A stretch of DNA of 64,000 nt from an uncultured Collinsella sp. (GCA_959599095.1 CAUGGC010000004.1:43090-107089), one strand, 5' to 3'; counted from the stretch's first letter, positions 26,412 to 35,528 are shown. Notes: a model not told the origin generated them from the sequence alone. Translations and numbers: made by a program.

Positions 26412-27377
26412 CTAATAATTCTTGTCGAGGAAGTCGTCGACCGTATTCCAGTAGAGCTCGGGGTCAACTTGCGCGCTCTTGGCGTGGGTGGCGCCGTGGA
26501 TAGTGAGCTTCTGTTTAACCTTGCTGGCGCACGCGTCGTAGTTTTGGTCGAGCATGTCGTACGGCACAAAGGTGTCCTGGTCGCCGTGGATAAACAGCAT
26601 GGGAACCGTCGCGTGTTTGAGTTGCTCCACACTGCTCGCCTTATGAAAGTCGTAGCCCGCGCGCACGTTGCACACCAAGTTTGCTACATCGAGCAAGGGA
26701 AAGCTGGGCAGGCTGAACACGTCCTTGAGCTGCAGGGAAAACTCGTCCCAAACACTCGTATAACCGCAGTCCTCGATAATGCATTTCACGTTTGCGGGCA
26801 GAGATTCCCCCGCGACGTTCATGGCGGTTGCCGCACCCATCGACTCGCCAAAGACCAGGATGCGCGCCTCGGGGTCAGCCTGAACGATTCGCTCGATCCA
26901 TGCGACGATGTCGAGGCGCTCGGGCCAGCCCATGCCGATATAGTCGCCGCCGGAGCGCTCGTGGGCGCGGGCGGCGGGTGCGAGTACGTTCATGCCACGG
27001 TCGTGGAAGCGTTTGGCGTATCGGGCCATACCGATGGGCTCGTTGGTATATCCATGCAGGCAGACGGCGTAGTCGTGCGTGCTCTCCGACGCAGCAAAAT
27101 ACCAGGCGGCAAGCTCGGTCCCGTCGTCCGCGGTGAGGTTGCTGCTCTTGCGGTTCTCTTTAAACCATGCCCGCGCCTCGGTATCCTCGGCATCCGGCTG
27201 CTCACCTTCTTTGTCGTTCTTGCTATCCTGCATCATCTTCATGGTGTATGGCGCGCGGGGATTCAGCGCGAAGTCAAACAGAAAGTTGCCGGCAAATCCG
27301 AGCAGCGCAACGACAACCACCAGTGCAACGATGCCGGCTATCTTGAGCTTTCGATGGGAACGTGCGTTTTGAGCCAT
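26412..27377 (-). CDS. Membrane-anchored alpha/beta hydrolase
   Basis: 321 aa. N-terminal basic stretch and one membrane helix (about residues 13-33) anchor an alpha/beta hydrolase outside the membrane. Oxyanion motif CLHGYTNEP, nucleophile elbow FGESMGAAT (Ser about 174), acid in HGDQDTFVP and His in IHGATHAKS complete the triad. Similar to BAAT/peptidase-S9-like hydrolases annotated only generally. AGGAGA upstream of the ATG. Substrate unknown. Confidence 0.85.
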   Translation of the reverse strand: MAQNARSHRKLKIAGIVALVVVVALLGFAGNFLFDFALNPRAPYTMKMMQDSKNDKEGEQPDAEDTEARAWFKENRKSSNLTADDGTELAAWYFAASESTHDYAVCLHGYTNEPIGMARYAKRFHDRGMNVLAPAARAHERSGGDYIGMGWPERLDIVAWIERIVQADPEARILVFGESMGAATAMNVAGESLPANVKCIIEDCGYTSVWDEFSLQLKDVFSLPSFPLLDVANLVCNVRAGYDFHKASSVEQLKHATVPMLFIHGDQDTFVPYDMLDQNYDACASKVKQKLTIHGATHAKSAQVDPELYWNTVDDFLDKNY

Positions 27378-27563
27378 GCGGTATTCTCCTATAAGATGTT
27401 AATACATCAACATTTAATGCAAGCGCATTATGGACGTTCGCCGTTGATGCGTCAACAGGCAAAGAATGGGTAAACAAAGGGTCACGTATAGTGCAAATTT
27501 CGCACGTACCCAGACGCTTTGATATAGTGTTGAGAACTCTTTACGTTGGAGGATGTAACCGGC

Positions 27564-28247
27564 ATGTCCGATTCGAGCGACAGTTCTAAGCCGCGACCCA
27601 AGACCGCGGCCGTTCCACACTACACGGTGGGTGAGGAGATCATGAACTCCGTCACCCATGGTGTCGGCTGCCTGCTGGGTATCGCGGGCCTGGTGCTCCT
27701 GATCGTATTCGCCGCCCTGCGCGGCGGAGGCCCGGCCCACATGGCCGCGGCAATTGTCTACGGCGTCAGCATTATCCTCGAATACCTAGCCTCCACGCTC
27801 TACCACGCGATTCAGCCCGCGCGCGCCAAGCGCGTGTTTCGCATCATCGACCACAGCTGCATCTACCTGCTCATTGCGGGCAGCTATACGCCGTTTTGCC
27901 TCATCACGCTCGCAAACGACGGCGGCGCTGTGCTGTTCTTTGCCGTATGGGCCATCGCCATTATCGGCATCGCCCTCGAGTGCTTTATGCGCGAGCGCCA
28001 GCCGCATTGGGTAAGCGGCCTGGTCTATCTGCTGATGGGCTGGCTCGTTGTCTTTAAGCTGCCCGAGCTCGTGGCGCTGCTCAACCCCGTGGCACTTGCC
28101 CTGCTCGCCGTCGGCGGCGTGTGCTACACCGCGGGCGTGCCGTTCTATATCGCCAAAAACGTGCGCTATCTTCACAGCGTGTTTCACCTGTGGGTACTCG
28201 CCGGCAGCATCTTCCAGTTCATGGCGGTGATCCTCTTCGTAATCTAG
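27564..28247 (+). CDS. Hemolysin III / PAQR-family membrane protein
   Basis: 227 aa, seven membrane helices. Conserved EEIMNSVTHGVGCLLG near the N-terminus, STLYHA in the second helix, and HSCIYLLIAGSYTPF. These His/Ser/Asp residues form the metal site of the YqfA/hemolysin III family. Despite the name, the bacterial proteins are linked to membrane-lipid homeostasis. GGAGG is about 11 nt before the ATG. Confidence 0.92.
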   Translation: MSDSSDSSKPRPKTAAVPHYTVGEEIMNSVTHGVGCLLGIAGLVLLIVFAALRGGGPAHMAAAIVYGVSIILEYLASTLYHAIQPARAKRVFRIIDHSCIYLLIAGSYTPFCLITLANDGGAVLFFAVWAIAIIGIALECFMRERQPHWVSGLVYLLMGWLVVFKLPELVALLNPVALALLAVGGVCYTAGVPFYIAKNVRYLHSVFHLWVLAGSIFQFMAVILFVI

Positions 28248-28355
28248 CGACCACGCCAGCGCCCGTGCCCCCGCTCGGTCGCCAGTGCAATTGCCGTATC
28301 AGCCGTCAACGTTTTAATCCGACATCCCGAATCTTGGAGGTTCGAGAAACTCCCG

Positions 28356-29729
28356 ATGGACATAACCATCTCCCTTATCACCACCCTCGTTTTGACCCTC
28401 ATCAACGGCTACTTCTCTATGTCCGAGATGGCGCTCACCACGGCCAAGCGCGCCGTGCTGGAGCACGAGGCCGAGGAAGGCGACAAGCGCGCCGAGCGTG
28501 CCATTAAGCTGGCTGCCGACTCCGACCAGCTGCTCGCCACCATCCAGGTCGCCATCACGCTCGTGGGCTTCGCCTCGTCCGCCGTCGCCTCGACGAGTCT
28601 GTCCGACCCGCTCGCCACGTGGCTCATGAGCTTTGGCATCGCGCCGCTCTCCGCCATCGCGCGCGGCCTGGCGCCGGTCATCATCACCGTCGCGGTCGCC
28701 TTCGTGTCCATTGTGATCGGCGAGCTTGTGCCCAAGCGCATCGGCCTGTCCAACGCCGAAGGCGTGTCCAAGCAGGTTGTGGGGACGTTGTCGTTTTTCC
28801 AAAAGATCGCCCGTCCGCTCGTGTGGCTGACCGGTGCTTGCTCCGATGGCCTGGCCCGCATCCTGCGCATCAAGAGTGCCGACGACCGCCAGAACGTCTC
28901 GGAAGAAGAGATCAAGTACATGGTCTCGGAGCAGGACGACCTGCTCGACGAGGAAAAGCGCATGATCCACGAGATCTTCGACCTGGGCGACACCGTTGCC
29001 CGCGAGGTCATGGTGCCGCGCGTGGACACCACCATGTGCGAGGACGACGAGACGGTCGCCGACGTGCTGTCCACCATGCGCCAGACCGGCTTTAGCCGCA
29101 TCCCCGTCTATCACGAGGATCCCGACAACGTCGCCGGCATCGCGCACATCAAGGACCTGATTCAGCCCGCGCTCGACGGCAAGGGCGACCAGCCCATCGC
29201 CGGTTTTTTGCGCGACGCCGCCTTTGTGCCCGACACCAAGGACATCCTGCCGCTGCTGTCCGAGATGCAGACCTCTCACGACCAGATCGTGGTGGTCGTG
29301 GACGAGTACGGCGGCACGGCCGGCATTATCACCATCGAGGACATCGTCGAGGAGATCGTCGGCGAGATCGAGGACGAGTTCGACCCCGACAACAAGTATC
29401 TCACGCGCCTTTCGCGCCGCGAGTGGCTCGTTGATGGGCGTTTTTCGTGCGATGACGCGATTGAGCTTGGTTGGCCGCTCGAGGAAAGCGATGATTATGA
29501 GACCATCGCCGGCTGGATTTTGGAGCTTTGCGACTCGGTGCCCGACATCGGAGAGGTGTTTGAGGTCGCGGGGTACAAGTTTAAAGTGCAGTCGATGCGT
29601 GGCCAGCGCATCTCGCTCATTCGCGTGATCGCTCCGGCCGAAACCGATAAGAAGGATTCCGAGTCTTCGGTAGACGAGCCGACGACGTCGGGTGCGGGTT
29701 CCGCGAATCCGCACGACGGCGACGAGTAG
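28356..29729 (+). CDS. CNNM/CorC-type membrane protein with CBS domains
   Basis: 457 aa. N-terminal DUF21 domain with three to four helices (residues 1-~165; LINGYFSMSEMALTTAKRA), a CBS pair (about 200-330; MVPRVDTTMCEDDETV, DEYGGTAGIITIEDIVEEIVGEI) and a C-terminal transporter-associated CorC_HlyC domain. The family includes Mg2+/Co2+ export-related proteins. It probably starts an operon with the next gene 24 bp downstream. Confidence 0.9.
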   Translation: MDITISLITTLVLTLINGYFSMSEMALTTAKRAVLEHEAEEGDKRAERAIKLAADSDQLLATIQVAITLVGFASSAVASTSLSDPLATWLMSFGIAPLSAIARGLAPVIITVAVAFVSIVIGELVPKRIGLSNAEGVSKQVVGTLSFFQKIARPLVWLTGACSDGLARILRIKSADDRQNVSEEEIKYMVSEQDDLLDEEKRMIHEIFDLGDTVAREVMVPRVDTTMCEDDETVADVLSTMRQTGFSRIPVYHEDPDNVAGIAHIKDLIQPALDGKGDQPIAGFLRDAAFVPDTKDILPLLSEMQTSHDQIVVVVDEYGGTAGIITIEDIVEEIVGEIEDEFDPDNKYLTRLSRREWLVDGRFSCDDAIELGWPLEESDDYETIAGWILELCDSVPDIGEVFEVAGYKFKVQSMRGQRISLIRVIAPAETDKKDSESSVDEPTTSGAGSANPHDGDE

Positions 29730-29753
29730 GACAAGGAAGAGTAGGGGAGAGTT

Positions 29754-30587
29754 ATGGCAGGCCTGTTCAACATCCTTAAGGTCACCGTCAGTGAGGACAA
29801 GATCTGCGCGCATGTGCTGGTGAACCCCGGCATGCCGCTCATGACCTCGGAGGACATCGAGGCCACGGCGCGCGTGTACTACCTGGTGCCCGCGATTGCC
29901 AAGCACCTGTGCCTGGGCGATTCCGGCCGCGAGTTCCAGGACTGCATGGGTCAGACCGAGCTCTGCCACCTGCTGGAGCACGTGACGGTCGAGCTCATGA
30001 ACGAGACCGGTCTTGCCGGTAGCATCTCGTGCGGCCGCACGCGCGTGAGCGAGCATGACGAGCGTGTCTTTGAGGTCGAGCTTTCGTGCCCCGACGACGC
30101 ACTGGCCATCGGTGCGCTGTCGTCGGCCACCTTTATGATGGACTGGGCGTACTTGCACGCCGACCAGCCTGCCCCCGACGTGGAAGGTACGGTCGCGGGC
30201 CTGCGCAACCTGGTGCTGGGCATGCGCGCCGAGGCCGAGGGCAAGGATCCTCACGAGGCCGTCGCCGCTGCGAACGGCGAAGATGCTGCCGAGGACGAGG
30301 GCGCTGACGAGAGCGATGTGCCGGTCGACGCCGAGCCCGTTGCCGATGCGACCGCCGAGCCCGTTCCCACCGAGCCCCAGGGCGTCCCCAACTTTGACGA
30401 CGAGCCCCAGGTGGCGATTGATACCGAGGGCGCGGTTGCCGAGAACCACGAGGCCTCCGCTGCCGTCTTTGGCGGTGCGGCGACGGTTCCGGCAGGACCT
30501 GCGCATGAGGGCGGCCTGCCGCTCGTGGACGGCGCCGGCGAGGACCCGGGTGCCACGGTGGCCATGCCGGCTATGCCTCAGGAGTAG
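29754..30587 (+). CDS. Stand-alone protein resembling the cyanophycin-synthetase N-domain
   Basis: 277 aa. Residues ~60-150 contain LCHLLEHVTVELMNETG, ISCGRTRVSEHDERVFEVEL and ALAIGALSSATFMMDW. These resemble the CphA N-terminal domain pattern (H-x3-E-Q/M, GRTR, F-E-V..E). The ATP-grasp and Mur-ligase domains of cyanophycin synthetase are absent. From ~residue 165 the chain is an acidic Ala/Val/Pro-rich tail. GGGAGAG precedes the ATG. Function unknown; the resemblance is by motif only. Confidence 0.55.
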   Translation: MAGLFNILKVTVSEDKICAHVLVNPGMPLMTSEDIEATARVYYLVPAIAKHLCLGDSGREFQDCMGQTELCHLLEHVTVELMNETGLAGSISCGRTRVSEHDERVFEVELSCPDDALAIGALSSATFMMDWAYLHADQPAPDVEGTVAGLRNLVLGMRAEAEGKDPHEAVAAANGEDAAEDEGADESDVPVDAEPVADATAEPVPTEPQGVPNFDDEPQVAIDTEGAVAENHEASAAVFGGAATVPAGPAHEGGLPLVDGAGEDPGATVAMPAMPQE

Positions 30588-30666
30588 GCCTACGCGTTTA
30601 TTACCATCACGTACCTGCGCCTTTGCCGTACGCAGATGAGCGGAGCGGCAAGTGATGCGCTGCGGG

Positions 30667-30672
30667 TATAAT
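30667..30672 (+). promoter_or_regulatory. -10 element upstream of the ytxH-like gene
   Basis: Perfect TATAAT 52 bp before the start codon. No clear -35 hexamer at 17 bp. Confidence 0.5.
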
Positions 30673-30723
30673 GGACAGCATTCAAACGGTGGGCACCGAC
30701 GTGCCCGCAGGAGAGGAATGATC

Positions 30724-31113
30724 ATGGGTAAGACTTTCAGCTTTGTCTCCGGCGCACTTTTTGGTGCCGCTGCCGGCGCTATTATCGGCGTTGCTCTGGC
30801 CCCGCGCTCGGGCGCCGAAACCCGCGCCATGGCTGCCGATATCGCCAACGACGCCTGGGACAATATGCGCGACACCTACGAGCACAGCGCCGAGGAGGCC
30901 CGTGCTGCGGTGAATGACTTTGGCCCGATGGTCGACGCCAAGACCGACGACCTGCGCGCCAAGGTCGACCTGGCCCGCGAGCGCATGGACCAGCTGCGCG
31001 AGCAGCTCAACGACGCCATTTCGGGCGGCAACGTGACGCCTGCCGCCGACGTCGTGGTCGAGAACGCCGTCGAGGCTGATGCCGAGGCTGCGGAGCCCTC
31101 GACCGAGGCATAA
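30724..31113 (+). CDS. YtxH-domain protein
   Basis: 129 aa. Gly/Ala-rich N-terminal helix (FVSGALFGAAAGAIIGVALAP, about residues 6-26) followed by RSGAETRAMAADI, the YtxH signature, then an amphipathic helical region and acidic tail. Related to general-stress envelope proteins of Gram-positives. GAGAGG is best spaced for ATG 30724. Shares one base with the next gene, so they are coupled. Confidence 0.85.
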   Translation: MGKTFSFVSGALFGAAAGAIIGVALAPRSGAETRAMAADIANDAWDNMRDTYEHSAEEARAAVNDFGPMVDAKTDDLRAKVDLARERMDQLREQLNDAISGGNVTPAADVVVENAVEADAEAAEPSTEA

Positions 31114-31868
31114 TGCGCGCCGGGGATTTTGTCGGCGCCAAGATCTATCGCAAGCCTACCGAGGACAAGCGCACCAAAAAGGACGGCACGCCGCGCAGCC
31201 CTAAAAAGCTCGGAAAGATTCACTTTCCGGTCTTTACCCCGGGCGGTACGCGTGTGGTCGGCTTTATGGTTCGCCAGTCCGATATCGCGGGCATGATCGA
31301 GCGTCCCGACCGATTCGTAGCGCTCGACGCCATTGGTGTCTACGAGGGCGCCATTGCGGTCGATGACGTCAAGGACACGTACGATGCCGCCGCCGCCAAG
31401 CGCCTCGACATCAACCTGGACGATTGCATCATCTGGGTCGGTATGGACGTACGCACGGAATCGGGCGACGTCGTGGGTTATTGCTCGGATGTTGAGTTCA
31501 AGCCACGCTCGGGCATCGTGCAGGCATTCTATGTGACCGCCGGTGCTGCTTCGAGTGTTTTGGTTGGTGACACGCAGGTGCCGCCGACGATGCTGCGCGG
31601 CTACGAGAACGGCGCGATGATTGTCTCGGACGAGGTCAAGGCGCTCGGGTATTCGGGCGGCGCGGCCGCCAAGGCTGCCGAGGCCAGTGTCGTGGTGGGC
31701 GATAAGGTCAAGAAGGGCGCCAGGGTGCTCGATGACAAGGGATCGGTTGCCGTGGACAAGGGCAGTCGCGCACTGGGCAAGCAGCTCGGCAAGACGCGCG
31801 GCATGTTCAAGGCCTTTAAGGACGAATACCAAAAGGCGAGCGGAGGCTCGTCAAAAGCTACAAAATAG
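31113..31868 (+). CDS. PRC-barrel domain protein
   Basis: 251 aa. Two PRC-barrel-like beta modules (about 10-90 and 100-165: LGKIHFPVFTPGGTRVVGFMV; ESGDVVGYCSDVEFKPRSG), then a Gly/Lys-rich C-terminal helix region. No membrane helix. Coupled to the YtxH gene (TAATG overlap), suggesting a role at the membrane face. Function unknown. Confidence 0.75.
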   Translation: MRAGDFVGAKIYRKPTEDKRTKKDGTPRSPKKLGKIHFPVFTPGGTRVVGFMVRQSDIAGMIERPDRFVALDAIGVYEGAIAVDDVKDTYDAAAAKRLDINLDDCIIWVGMDVRTESGDVVGYCSDVEFKPRSGIVQAFYVTAGAASSVLVGDTQVPPTMLRGYENGAMIVSDEVKALGYSGGAAAKAAEASVVVGDKVKKGARVLDDKGSVAVDKGSRALGKQLGKTRGMFKAFKDEYQKASGGSSKATK

Positions 31869-31889
31869 CGACGTACCAAATGATGGGAG

Positions 31890-31925
31890 GCAAGCCGGAG
31901 ACCTGTTGCTCCGGCTTGCTGTGTT
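31890..31925 (+). terminator. Terminator-like hairpin
   Basis: GCAAGCCGGAG pairs with CTCCGGCTTGC around an 8-nt loop; weak T content follows. Ends the ytxH/PRC transcript. Confidence 0.65.
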
Positions 31926-31940
31926 TATGGGGGAGGGCAC

Positions 31941-33347
31941 ATGCGCCAAAACGGATCCAACTTAAACGGGCGTTCGGGTGCGCGTCCGACGGCGCGCCGC
32001 GACCTGGGGCAGCTGCCCAGCGGTCAGCGCAAGCGTCACCGTAAGCCCGGCGCGATGTACCTCAACCATAGCCGCGGCTTTAGCGACCACAGTGCGCGCA
32101 TCGGCAACAGCCGTACGCCCCGTCGTTCGTCTCGCCTGCCCTACGCGCTCATCGCCGTGGGTTGCGCGCTCGTGCTGTTTATCGCTGCCGTCGTGGGCTA
32201 CGTCAACCGCAGTGTGGACGTGGAGCTCAACGGCCAGAAGACCGCGGTGCGTGTGGGCTCTACGCTGCAGAATCTCATCGACGACCAGGAGTTGACTGAC
32301 ACCTACGACGCAGGCGACCTGCTGGCCGTCGATGACAGCGTGCTCAAGCGCCATGGGGGCGAAAAGCTGTCGGTGAAGGTCGACGGCAAGCGCGTGAAGC
32401 AGGGCAAATGGGATAGCCGCGAACTCGAGGGCGGCGAGAAGGTGACGGTCAAGGATGGCCGTAACACCTACGAGAAGCACGAGGTTCAGGCTGCGGTTAT
32501 CGAGCCCAAGCTCAAGGTCGAGGGCACGGGCGCTATCGAGTATGTGCAGACATGGGGTGTCCAGGGCCGATCCGAGGTGTGGGTTGGTGAGCAGTCGGGC
32601 AAGACGCAAGACCGCGGCGAGGTTGTGCCCGCCACCGATTGCGTTGTTGCGTGCGCCAGCGTGGCGCCCAAGGGCAACAAAAAGTACGTGGCACTGACGT
32701 TTGACGAGGGTCCGAGCGGCGCCACCAAACAGATCTTGCAGGTGCTCAAGGAAAAGGGCGTCACCGCGACGTTCTTCCTTTCGGGCGATGCGGTCGAGGC
32801 CTCGCCTGCCACGGCCAAGGCGATTGTCGATGCCGGGTGCGAGATCGGATCCAACAGCTACAGCGACGATTCGCTCAAGGGTCAGGACCGTGAGGCGGTA
32901 CGCGAACAGATCACGAAAGGCACCGACGCGATGAAGTCGGCGACCGGCGTGAAGACGATGCTGCTGCGTGCTCCCTACGCTGCCTTTGACGAGCAAAACT
33001 GGATTGATGCGATGGACCTGGTCTCCGCCGTGGTCTCGTGGAATATCGACTCGGGCGACTGGCTGCTAAACGGTGCCGACGAACAGGTCTCGACGGTGCT
33101 CGATTCGGTGACGCCGGGCAATATCGTGCTGCTCACCGATAGAGACGAATGCGCCGAGCAGACACTCGAGGCGCTGCCGCAGATTATCGACGGCCTCATT
33201 GCCGACGGCTACAAGATCGTGACGCTCAGCGACCTGGTCAAGACGGACACGTCGCTGAGCAAAAAGCTCACCTCGCTGACGAAGGTCACCATGCCCAAGG
33301 ACGCCGTGTTCCCCCAACTTGCCGAGGACGACGACACCACAGAGTAG
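31941..33347 (+). CDS. Membrane-anchored NodB-like polysaccharide deacetylase, degenerate metal site
   Basis: 468 aa. Basic cytoplasmic N-terminus, one membrane helix (about residues 72-92), a DUF348-like beta region (about 95-180), and a NodB domain (about 245-445). NodB motifs: TFDEGPS instead of TFDDGPS; NSYSD where HTYSH is expected; RAPY and DSGDW are kept; the LxH motif reads LLTDRD. Thus both zinc histidines, the metal-binding Asp and the catalytic His are changed. It is either inactive (a binding protein for peptidoglycan or polymer) or uses other chemistry. Confidence 0.85.
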   Translation: MRQNGSNLNGRSGARPTARRDLGQLPSGQRKRHRKPGAMYLNHSRGFSDHSARIGNSRTPRRSSRLPYALIAVGCALVLFIAAVVGYVNRSVDVELNGQKTAVRVGSTLQNLIDDQELTDTYDAGDLLAVDDSVLKRHGGEKLSVKVDGKRVKQGKWDSRELEGGEKVTVKDGRNTYEKHEVQAAVIEPKLKVEGTGAIEYVQTWGVQGRSEVWVGEQSGKTQDRGEVVPATDCVVACASVAPKGNKKYVALTFDEGPSGATKQILQVLKEKGVTATFFLSGDAVEASPATAKAIVDAGCEIGSNSYSDDSLKGQDREAVREQITKGTDAMKSATGVKTMLLRAPYAAFDEQNWIDAMDLVSAVVSWNIDSGDWLLNGADEQVSTVLDSVTPGNIVLLTDRDECAEQTLEALPQIIDGLIADGYKIVTLSDLVKTDTSLSKKLTSLTKVTMPKDAVFPQLAEDDDTTE

Positions 33348-33385
33348 TCATTGGGTAGTCATTTAGGAACGTCCCCAATGACTAT
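33346..33385 (-). repeat. Family E hairpin (reverse orientation)
   Basis: TAGTCATT arm and AATGACTA arm around a loop whose reverse complement carries GGGGACGTTC. It overlaps the deacetylase stop codon. Confidence 0.6.
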
Positions 33386-33503
33386 GTCACGGATGCGTCA
33401 GCGTTTGGTATGCCTGCAATGTGCAGCGCATAAATTCGATGCCGCAGGGCGATGCTGATGCTATAGTTACTGCGGTTAATGAGGGTCAAGAGAAGGGTTA
33501 CAG

Positions 33504-33536
33504 GTGAAATCCAAACCTCGACCATACAGTCGATGA
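33504..33536 (+). CDS. Putative leader peptide 1 (10 aa)
   Basis: GTG start with AAGGG at proper distance encodes MKSKPRPYSR, then TGA. It is basic and contains two prolines. The stop overlaps the next ATG as ATGA. Leader ORFs rich in Pro or charged residues control Mg2+ transporter genes in enteric bacteria; a similar role here is inference. Confidence 0.3.
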   Translation: MKSKPRPYSR

Positions 33537-33574
33537 CCCCATGCAGGTGCTTTTTGCGCATGCACGGGGTGTAA
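33533..33574 (+). CDS. Putative leader peptide 2 (13 aa)
   Basis: ATG overlapping the previous stop; encodes MTPCRCFLRMHGV then TAA. The coding stretch spans the whole 33536-33570 hairpin, so ribosomes reading it would open that structure. No protein evidence. Confidence 0.25.
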   Translation: MTPCRCFLRMHGV

Positions 33575-33675
33575 GCGTCGAGCGGCGTGCCGCCCGCGCA
33601 TGCGTATACATATCCAGAAGCCCCCGGACGCCGCACGCGCGGTTGCGTCCGGAGGAATAATGATGGGGAGCACCA

Positions 33676-35520
33676 TTGAATTATCTGAGTGAGATGCTCA
33701 AATTGCCGGTCTTGGACGTCGACGGCGAAAAGCTCGGCGTGGTCAACGATTTTGGCATTGCTACCGGCGAAGTTTTTCCGCACGTGACGTCGCTCGCGTT
33801 CCGCGGACCCGGCAAGACGCCGTTTATGATCAGCTGGCGCAAATGGGTCGACCGTATCGACGAGACGGGTGTACACCTTAAGACGTCGGCCACCGAAATC
33901 CGTTTTTCCTACCTGCAGCCGACCGAACTCCTGCTCGCCCGCGACGTGCTCAACAAGCAGATCGTCGACACGCAGGGCATGAAGGTCGTGCGCGTAAATG
34001 ACATCAAGTTTTCCATGTCGGGCGAAAATCAGCTGCGCCTGCTGGGCGCCGAGGTCGGTGCCCGCGGTCTGCTACGCGCCATCAGCCCTGCGCTCGAGCA
34101 TATCGTCGAAGGCTTTATGAAGCACCTGGGCAAGCCGCTCAGTGAGGACATCATCGCTTGGTCCTACATGGACCTGCTCGACCGCTCGACCAAGAACATT
34201 CAACTCTCGGTGTCGCACAAGACGCTCGGCGAGCTGCACCCTGCCGACATCGCCGACATTATCGAGCAGCTCGACCCGCGCCTGCGTGCGCAGGTGTTTG
34301 CGCAGCTCGATACTGCCCAGGCCGCCGAGGCCATCTCGGAGTTCGATGACGACGAGCTTATGACCGAGATGCTCGAGGGCCTGTCCGACACCGACGCATC
34401 GTCGATGCTGGCCATGATGGACCCGGACGACGCCGCCGATCTGATCGACGAGCTCGATTACGAGAAGGCCGAGAAGCTCCTGCGCCTGATGGGTGTCAAG
34501 GAGGAGAAGGCGATTCGTAACCTGCTGGGGTATGAGGACAACACCGCCGGCCGCATCATGACCTCGGAGTTTGTCTCCCTGCCCGCCACGGCAACGGTCG
34601 GTGACGCCATCGAGGCGATTCGCGAGCTCGACGAGGATTTCGAGAGCGTCTACTACGTCTATACCGAGGATCCGAGCGGCATGCTGACCGGCGTGCTTTC
34701 GCTGCGCACGCTGATCGTAGCCGACCGCGACGCCACGCTGGGTCAGCTGGCCTATCGCGACCTGGTCTATGTGTCGCCCGACGAGGACCAGGAAGACGTA
34801 ACGGACGAGATGACCAAGTACGACCTGGTTGCCATCCCTGTCTGCGACGAGAACCGTCATATCCTGGGTATCGTAACCTTCGACGACGCCATGGACGTTA
34901 TCGCTGAGGAGCATCAGGAGGACCTGCAGATCGCCGGTGTCGGCTCGGGCGATAGCGCGTCGGACGACTCGACGAACGTGCTCAGCTGGTTCGTGCATCG
35001 CCAGTACTGGGTTGTTGTATGGGGCATCGCGTCGTGTATCATGGCGACCGTGCTGGGGACGGCGCTCGGCTCCGCGCATCTGGTGGTGTTCCCCATGTGC
35101 GCCATGCCGCTCGTGCTGCTGGCGGCCTCGCGCATGGTGTCGTTCGTCAAGAACTACTTCCTGGAGTATGACGGTCACGACGACGAGCCCAAGCCGTATC
35201 TGGGGTTCTTCTTCCAGAGCACGGGCATGGGCCTGATTCTGTCACTCGTGACCTACCTGTGCGCTCAGCTGGTGCGCACCGCCGCGTTCCCCGATGCGCC
35301 CATGTTTGAGGAGCAACTCTTTACCGGGTGCTTTAATATCGCTGCCATCATTTGCCTGGTTGGCAACATGAGTGCCGTGATTTACCTGATGGTGCTGTTC
35401 TGGCGTGACGAGCATGACCTCAACACGTCGGGCACCGCCATGAACGTTATTGCCGTCATGATCTCGTGCGTAGCGTACTGCGCCGCTGCGGTGCTGCTCA
35501 CCATGTCGGTCATGGGTTAG
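33676..35520 (+). CDS. MgtE-N/CBS membrane protein lacking the MgtE pore signature
   Basis: 614 aa from TTG 33676 (GGGGAG upstream; ATG 33694 is possible). N-terminal PRC-barrel-like parts (residues 1-~130), an MgtE N-terminal helical domain (about 180-295; LHPADIADIIEQLDPRLR, MDPDDAADLIDEL), and a CBS pair (about 300-425). About five C-terminal helices follow (435-610). The cytosolic domains are the Mg2+ sensor of MgtE channels. The membrane part shows no GNxGxQ-type pore motif, so it may be a regulator rather than a channel. It is 8 bp upstream of the NRAMP-like gene and probably works with it. Confidence 0.82.
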   Translation: MNYLSEMLKLPVLDVDGEKLGVVNDFGIATGEVFPHVTSLAFRGPGKTPFMISWRKWVDRIDETGVHLKTSATEIRFSYLQPTELLLARDVLNKQIVDTQGMKVVRVNDIKFSMSGENQLRLLGAEVGARGLLRAISPALEHIVEGFMKHLGKPLSEDIIAWSYMDLLDRSTKNIQLSVSHKTLGELHPADIADIIEQLDPRLRAQVFAQLDTAQAAEAISEFDDDELMTEMLEGLSDTDASSMLAMMDPDDAADLIDELDYEKAEKLLRLMGVKEEKAIRNLLGYEDNTAGRIMTSEFVSLPATATVGDAIEAIRELDEDFESVYYVYTEDPSGMLTGVLSLRTLIVADRDATLGQLAYRDLVYVSPDEDQEDVTDEMTKYDLVAIPVCDENRHILGIVTFDDAMDVIAEEHQEDLQIAGVGSGDSASDDSTNVLSWFVHRQYWVVVWGIASCIMATVLGTALGSAHLVVFPMCAMPLVLLAASRMVSFVKNYFLEYDGHDDEPKPYLGFFFQSTGMGLILSLVTYLCAQLVRTAAFPDAPMFEEQLFTGCFNIAAIICLVGNMSAVIYLMVLFWRDEHDLNTSGTAMNVIAVMISCVAYCAAAVLLTMSVMG

Positions 35521-35528
35521 GTGGTCGC

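Larger units (their letters stand above)
33480..33665 (+). promoter_or_regulatory. Structured leader upstream of the magnesium locus
   Basis: No large gene lies between 33348 and 33675. The leader has CTCGAC/GTCGAG arms (about 33517 and 33576) enclosing a strong hairpin (ACCCC-A-TGCA..GTGC against GCGC..TGCA-C-GGGGT, 33536-33570). A second hairpin with the stem CGGACGC/GCGTCCG follows, just before the GGAGG. Two tiny ORFs are embedded in it. It does not match the M-box or yybP-ykoY consensus as I know them. Confidence 0.45.

Noticed and set aside
33480..33665. M-box or manganese (yybP-ykoY) riboswitch upstream of the MgtE-like gene
   Set aside because: Only a loose likeness (CAGGTGAAATCC) was seen; the other conserved M-box blocks and the yybP core could not be found.
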